A model generated the notes under the pieces. It saw only the letters and a program-made list of their open reading frames with translations. It searched no databases and was not told the DNA's origin. 64,000 bases of DNA from NCBI GenBank assembly GCA_963540505.1, contig CAUTMV010000001.1, positions 1 to 64,000 on the forward strand. The letters run 5' to 3'. Every line of letters starts with the position of its first letter. Position 1 is the stretch's first letter. The DNA comes from Wolinella sp963540505 (GTDB lineage: Bacteria; Campylobacterota; Campylobacteria; Campylobacterales; Helicobacteraceae). The position numbers and the translations under genes were made by a program. This document shows, one piece after another, positions 60,290-64,000 of this stretch.

Positions 60290-62146
60290 ATGGCAAAGCA
60301 TACTTTTCAGACTGAAGTTAATCAGCTGCTGGATTTGATGATCCATTCGCTTTATTCAAATAAGGAGATTTTCCTGCGCGAGCTTATTTCAAACGCTTCA
60401 GACGCGCTTGAGAAGCTTCAATATCTCACACTCACGGACGAGACGCTAAAAAATCTGCAATATACGCCAAAAATCGATATTACATTTGATGAAGAGAAGA
60501 AGACGCTCAGCATCACGGATACGGGAATCGGCATGAATGAGAGCGACTTGGTCGAGCATTTGGGGACGATTGCAAAGAGCGGCACCAAGAGCTTCGTGGC
60601 GAAACTAAGTGGCGATAGGAAGCGCGATTCCCAGCTTATCGGGCAGTTTGGCGTGGGCTTTTATTCGGCATTTATGGTGGCAGATAAGATTGTGGTGAGC
60701 TCTAAAAAGGCGGGTGAAGACAAGGCGTATGCGTGGATTAGCGAGGGTAAGGGCGAGTATGAAATCAGCGAATGCGTGCGGGAATCTCATGGCACGGAGA
60801 TTAAGCTGTTTTTGAAAAGCGATGAAGCGGAATTTGCAAGTCGTTGGCGCATACAGAGTATTGTTAAAAAATATTCCGATCATATTCCGTTCCCTATTTT
60901 CTTGCATTTCAGCGAAAAAGAGGGCGAGAAAACGAGTGAAAAAAGCGAACAGGTCAATAAGGCAAGCGCACTGTGGCGTATGAGTAAAAGCGAGCTTAAA
61001 GATGAGGATTATCGCGAGTTTTACAAGAGTTTGAGCCACGATTCCAGCGATCCGCTCGCGTGGGTGCATACCAAAGTGGAAGGAAGTCAGGAGTATAGCA
61101 CGCTCTTTTATCTCCCTGCCAAAGCCCCTTTTGACCTCTATCGTGTCGATTACCGCTCGGGTGTGAAGCTCTATGTGAAGCGCGTTTTCATTACCGATGA
61201 TGACAAGGAGCTTTTGCCTAGCTATTTGCGCTTCGTGCAGGGGATCATCGATAGCGAAGATTTGCCTCTCAACGTCAGTCGTGAGATTTTGCAACAAAAC
61301 AGAATCCTCGCAAACATCAAATCCGCTTCAGCGAAAAAAATCCTCTCTGAGATTGAGAATCTCACAAAAGATGAGGCGAAATATTTGGAATTTTTCAAAG
61401 AATTTGGGCGCGCGCTCAAAGAGGGGTTGTATAGCGACTTTGAAAACCGCGAAAAGCTGCTTGAGCTCATGCGCTTTAGCTCCACAAAGAGCGAGGGAGT
61501 GGAAATATCCCTGAGCACCTATAAGGAGCGCATGATTGAGGGACAAAAGGCAATCTATTATCTTTTGGGTGAGCAGGGCGCGCTATTAGAGAGCTCTCCG
61601 CTCCTGGAGAAGTATAAAAAGCGGGGAATCGAGGTGCTGCTTTTTAGCGAGGAGATTGATACGATTGTCATGCCGATGATCGATAAATACGGCGAGATTC
61701 CCCTAAGGGCGATTAATAGCGCGGAGGCGGACAAGGATTTTGAAGATGAGGCGGTGAGCGAAGAGGAGCAAGCGCGTTTCGCGCCCTTGATTGCGAAGTT
61801 CAAAGAGGCATTGGGCGATGAAATCAAAGAGGTGCGCCTCTCAAAGCGGCTGGTCGATTCCCCCGCGTGCGTGGTCGCCGATGAGAATGATCCAAATTCT
61901 GCAATGCTTAAGATGATGCGTCAAATGGGTGGTGCGATGGGCGAGATTCCTGCCTCTAAGCCCATTTTAGAGCTTAATGGAGAACATCTGATTCTCACAA
62001 AGCTTCTAGAGAGCCAAGATGATGAGCGTATCGCGCAATATGCACATCTTTTGCTTGATCAAGCAAGGCTTTTAGAGAGCGGCACACTTAAGGATACAGC
62101 GGGATTTGCCAAGCGACTTAACGCACTTCTGGCGCGATCGCTTTAG
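60290..62146 (+). CDS. htpG: Molecular chaperone Hsp90 (HtpG)
   Basis: This 618-residue ATP-dependent chaperone has GHKL ATPase motifs: the LRELISNASDALEKL helix, DTGIGMNESDL and GQFGVGFYSAFMVAD. The middle domain has YLPAKAPFDLY and the SEDLPLNVSREILQQ signature. AAGGAG eight bases ahead selects this ATG; the longer frame from 60263 lies upstream of the ribosome site. Confidence 0.97.
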   Translation: MAKHTFQTEVNQLLDLMIHSLYSNKEIFLRELISNASDALEKLQYLTLTDETLKNLQYTPKIDITFDEEKKTLSITDTGIGMNESDLVEHLGTIAKSGTKSFVAKLSGDRKRDSQLIGQFGVGFYSAFMVADKIVVSSKKAGEDKAYAWISEGKGEYEISECVRESHGTEIKLFLKSDEAEFASRWRIQSIVKKYSDHIPFPIFLHFSEKEGEKTSEKSEQVNKASALWRMSKSELKDEDYREFYKSLSHDSSDPLAWVHTKVEGSQEYSTLFYLPAKAPFDLYRVDYRSGVKLYVKRVFITDDDKELLPSYLRFVQGIIDSEDLPLNVSREILQQNRILANIKSASAKKILSEIENLTKDEAKYLEFFKEFGRALKEGLYSDFENREKLLELMRFSSTKSEGVEISLSTYKERMIEGQKAIYYLLGEQGALLESSPLLEKYKKRGIEVLLFSEEIDTIVMPMIDKYGEIPLRAINSAEADKDFEDEAVSEEEQARFAPLIAKFKEALGDEIKEVRLSKRLVDSPACVVADENDPNSAMLKMMRQMGGAMGEIPASKPILELNGEHLILTKLLESQDDERIAQYAHLLLDQARLLESGTLKDTAGFAKRLNALLARSL

Positions 62147-62198
62147 ATTTTGTGATTTTACGCGCGGTGGGGCGGGTTGTTTTGGTTGCGTTTTGAGA

Positions 62199-62204
62199 TA
62201 TAAT
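62199..62204 (+). promoter_or_regulatory. sodC -10 element
   Basis: TATAAT 37 bases before the sodC ATG, preceded at a 16-base spacing by TTGTTT (62177-62182). Confidence 0.5.
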
Positions 62205-62240
62205 TGCGCCTGCAAATTAAAATCATTCGAAAGGATTTCT

Positions 62241-62780
62241 ATGAAGAAAATTATTCTTGCTAGTCTTGCGCTAGGAAGTCTGTTGTTCGCTCACGAGCAT
62301 GAGGCAGAGTTTAACCCCAAGTCAGTCCGACACTTGGTGATCCCTATGGAGCAACTAGGTGAAAAGGGCAACATGAAAGTGGGTGAAGTGGTCGTGATTG
62401 AGACAAATTACGGTGTGGCTTTTTTTCCTAATCTAAAGGGTGTCGAGAGCGGTGCTCACGGATTCCATGTGCATGTCAATCCCGATTGCGGCGCGACTGA
62501 GAAAGGTCTTGGCATGAAAGCGGGCGGACACTGGGATCCCAACAATTCAAAACGACACTCATTCCCATGGGACGATAAAGGACACAAAGGCGATTTGCCT
62601 ATCCTTTTTGCAGATAAAGATGGCAATGCGACCTACCCTGTCCTTGCTCCTAAAATCAAGTCCATTGATGAGCTCAAAGGGCACTCTTTGATGGTGCATG
62701 TAGGCGGAGATAATCACCACGATACTCCAAAGCCTCTTGGCGGTGGCGGTCCTCGACTTATCTGCGGCGTGATTAAGTAA
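62241..62780 (+). CDS. sodC: Periplasmic Cu,Zn superoxide dismutase
   Basis: This 179-residue enzyme dismutates superoxide in the periplasm. A signal peptide (1-17) leads into a His-rich stretch (HEHEAEF). Cu and Zn ligands are in HGFHVHVNPDC, GGHWDPNNSKRH, HKGDLP and the HVGGDNHHD loop; the closing GGGGPRLICGVI is standard. AAGGA precedes the ATG. A strong hairpin follows the stop. Confidence 0.95.
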   Translation: MKKIILASLALGSLLFAHEHEAEFNPKSVRHLVIPMEQLGEKGNMKVGEVVVIETNYGVAFFPNLKGVESGAHGFHVHVNPDCGATEKGLGMKAGGHWDPNNSKRHSFPWDDKGHKGDLPILFADKDGNATYPVLAPKIKSIDELKGHSLMVHVGGDNHHDTPKPLGGGGPRLICGVIK

Positions 62781-62787
62781 CCCCGCT

Positions 62788-62812
62788 ACTAGCCCTTTTG
62801 GGCTAGTGATTA
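62788..62812 (+). terminator. Hairpin terminator after sodC
   Basis: ACTAGCCC (62788-62795), a TTTT loop and GGGCTAGT (62800-62807) form a perfect eight-base stem, seven bases after the sodC stop. The T-rich stretch after it (GATTACTTTT) is imperfect, but this is the clearest intrinsic terminator in the window. Confidence 0.75.
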
Positions 62813-62952
62813 CTTTTAAAACTCTTCAAAAATTTCCGTTACAATCCATTACAAAAGTCTGCTCGCTAAAGGTGTGGCTTTGGAATGTCATTAAAGGCGT
62901 GAGCCTTAAGCGTGGCGGGGAATCGATTAACCAACATCTATCTAGGAATCGC

Positions 62953-63849
62953 ATGACACAAAAATACAGAGAGTTGCTTGCGGATTTTTCACTCATCGTG
63001 GTTGCGACTATTTGGGGTGTTACCTTTTTGATGGTGCAGGAGGCGACGCGTGAAGTCCCTGTGTTTGCCTTTTTGTTTTGGCGATTCCTGCTTGCAAGCT
63101 CGCTGTTTTTTATCCTCGGAATGCTTTTAAAACAGCTTATTTTTGATTTAGATTCCTTGAGATCCGGCATTAAACTTGGCGTGCTTTTGTGCTCGGGATT
63201 TATGTTTCAAACCTTTGGGCTACAATACGCACCCAGCTCCATTGTGGGCTTTATTACCGGCATGTATGTGGTTTTTGTCCCGATTCTTATGTGGCTTTTT
63301 TTCAAAGAGAGAGCCTCGATTTTTACACTCATCGGTGTGTTTTCCTCGGCTTTTGGTTTATGGCTTATTAGCACGGAGGGCAGGGGTATTGCTCTAGGAA
63401 GTGGCGAGATTTTGACACTCGTTTCTTCGCTATTTTTTGCTGCTCACATCGTATTTACGGGGATTTTCTCGATTAAGCACAAGATTTTTCCACTCATTTT
63501 TGGGCAATTTTGCACCGCAGCGATTATATCTTTGCTTCTTTCGCTCTGCTTTGATTCCCGCACGATTCCTGTCGAAGCGTCCTATGCGTTTTTAAAGGCC
63601 CTCATTATCACCGCGGTTTTTGCTACGGTGCTTGCGGATTTTACGCAGACTTATGTGCAGCGTTTTACCACGCCTGCGAAAGTCGCCGTGATTTTTACGA
63701 TTGAGCCCCTATCTGCGGGAATCTTTGGCTATTATGTCGGCGGGGAAGCGCTAGGAATCGCGCAGATTCTAGGTGGCACGCTTATCATCATTGCCATGCT
63801 TAGTATCGAGCTTGGCACACTCCTTTATAAGCGCAAAAAGCCAAGATGA
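62953..63849 (+). CDS. EamA/DMT-superfamily permease
   Basis: This 298-residue inner-membrane protein has ten hydrophobic helices in two EamA repeats (about 10-145 and 160-295). The signatures ATIWGVTFLMVQEA and PAKVAVIFTIEPLSAGIFGYYVGGE are typical of the drug/metabolite transporter group. Substrate unknown. The ATG at 62953 follows AGGA and starts directly before helix 1; longer in-frame readings pass through the gap. Confidence 0.85.
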   Translation: MTQKYRELLADFSLIVVATIWGVTFLMVQEATREVPVFAFLFWRFLLASSLFFILGMLLKQLIFDLDSLRSGIKLGVLLCSGFMFQTFGLQYAPSSIVGFITGMYVVFVPILMWLFFKERASIFTLIGVFSSAFGLWLISTEGRGIALGSGEILTLVSSLFFAAHIVFTGIFSIKHKIFPLIFGQFCTAAIISLLLSLCFDSRTIPVEASYAFLKALIITAVFATVLADFTQTYVQRFTTPAKVAVIFTIEPLSAGIFGYYVGGEALGIAQILGGTLIIIAMLSIELGTLLYKRKKPR

Positions 63850-63896
63850 GCTACAATCAACGTTAGTTTTTCAGCATTATATTTTTAAGGATTTTT

Positions 63897-64000
63897 ATGC
63901 TTCGTTTCGCACCAAGTCCGACGGGAGATATGCACACGGGGAATCTCCGCGCCGCGATTTTTAACTACATTATCGCCAAACAGCAAGACGAGCGATTCCT
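63897..64000 (+). CDS. gltX: Glutamyl-tRNA synthetase, GltX2-type, 5' part only
   Basis: The frame runs off the window after about 34 codons. It begins MLRFAPSPTGDMHTGNLRAA, the class I synthetase N-terminus with the HIGH motif as HTGN. The opening resembles GltX2 of H. pylori and C. jejuni, which loads Glu on tRNA-Gln for the GatCAB amidation route. AAGGA precedes the ATG. Confidence 0.88.
   Translation, partial: MLRFAPSPTGDMHTGNLRAAIFNYIIAKQQDERF

Overview
The window is chromosomal DNA from a Campylobacterota (former Epsilonproteobacteria) bacterium, a relative of Campylobacter, Helicobacter and Wolinella with unusually balanced base composition. The diagnosis rests on phylum-specific gene orders I recognise from C. 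jejuni and H. pylori: rodA / pseudouridine synthase / flpA / trmB / ftsE / ftsX / envC; flaG-fliD-fliS; dksA-rlmH-accD-IMPase-recO; rpsB-tsf-lolD-fliR followed by chePep-gmk-tatA-argS; ccoNOQP with its small-gene tail; and a gltX2-type glutamyl-tRNA synthetase at the right edge. About 63 protein genes and six tRNAs are packed with short overlaps. There is no rRNA, CRISPR array, prophage or recognisable insertion sequence.

Layout. 0-2.7 kb: a Tat-exported sulfide:quinone oxidoreductase-like flavoprotein and a BASS-family transporter. 2.7-14.1 kb: tRNA-Ile2 overlapping rodA, then the cell-division/envelope run ending in FtsE-FtsX-EnvC, then the filament cap genes flaG-fliD-fliS. 14.1-18.3 kb: dksA, rlmH, accD, IMPase and recO. 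18.4-28.2 kb: a long minus-strand block with a SurA-like chaperone, dusB, the two enzymes of the carboxyspermidine route, an RND permease, an FtsL-like protein, rsmH and malic enzyme. 28.3-33.5 kb: an AsmA-like protein, a cysteine-rich lipoprotein with CX3C pairs, a five-tRNA operon with a textbook sigma70 promoter, cinA and ppk2. 33.5-43.6 kb: ileS, the cbb3 oxidase operon with four downstream accessory genes, and two motility/chemotaxis-type genes. 43.7-57.5 kb: nadE, a DegT-family protein lacking the PLP lysine, lpxK, uraA, a PAP2 phosphatase, bcp, rpsB-tsf, lolD, fliR, nucT, chePep, gmk, tatA and argS. 57.5-60 kb: an AT-richer accessory island with an intact DUF262-HNH nuclease and a frame-broken EcoRI-type adenine methyltransferase carrying a (GA)9 tract. 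60-64 kb: htpG behind an operator-like palindrome, sodC, a DMT permease and the start of gltX.

The most striking whole-window signal is a short word, GGGAATC / GATTCCC (core GGAATC / GATTCC). It recurs on both strands, in all reading frames and in gaps, at roughly 3-4 copies per kb by my hand count of the first 11 kb, against about 0.5 expected. Inverted pairs of it form hairpins in intergenic gaps. It behaves like a DNA uptake sequence or another genome-wide recognition word. The second accessory signal is the island at 57.5-60 kb, which looks like a potentially phase-variable restriction or defence module. All counts and homology calls were made by eye and from memory, without any search.
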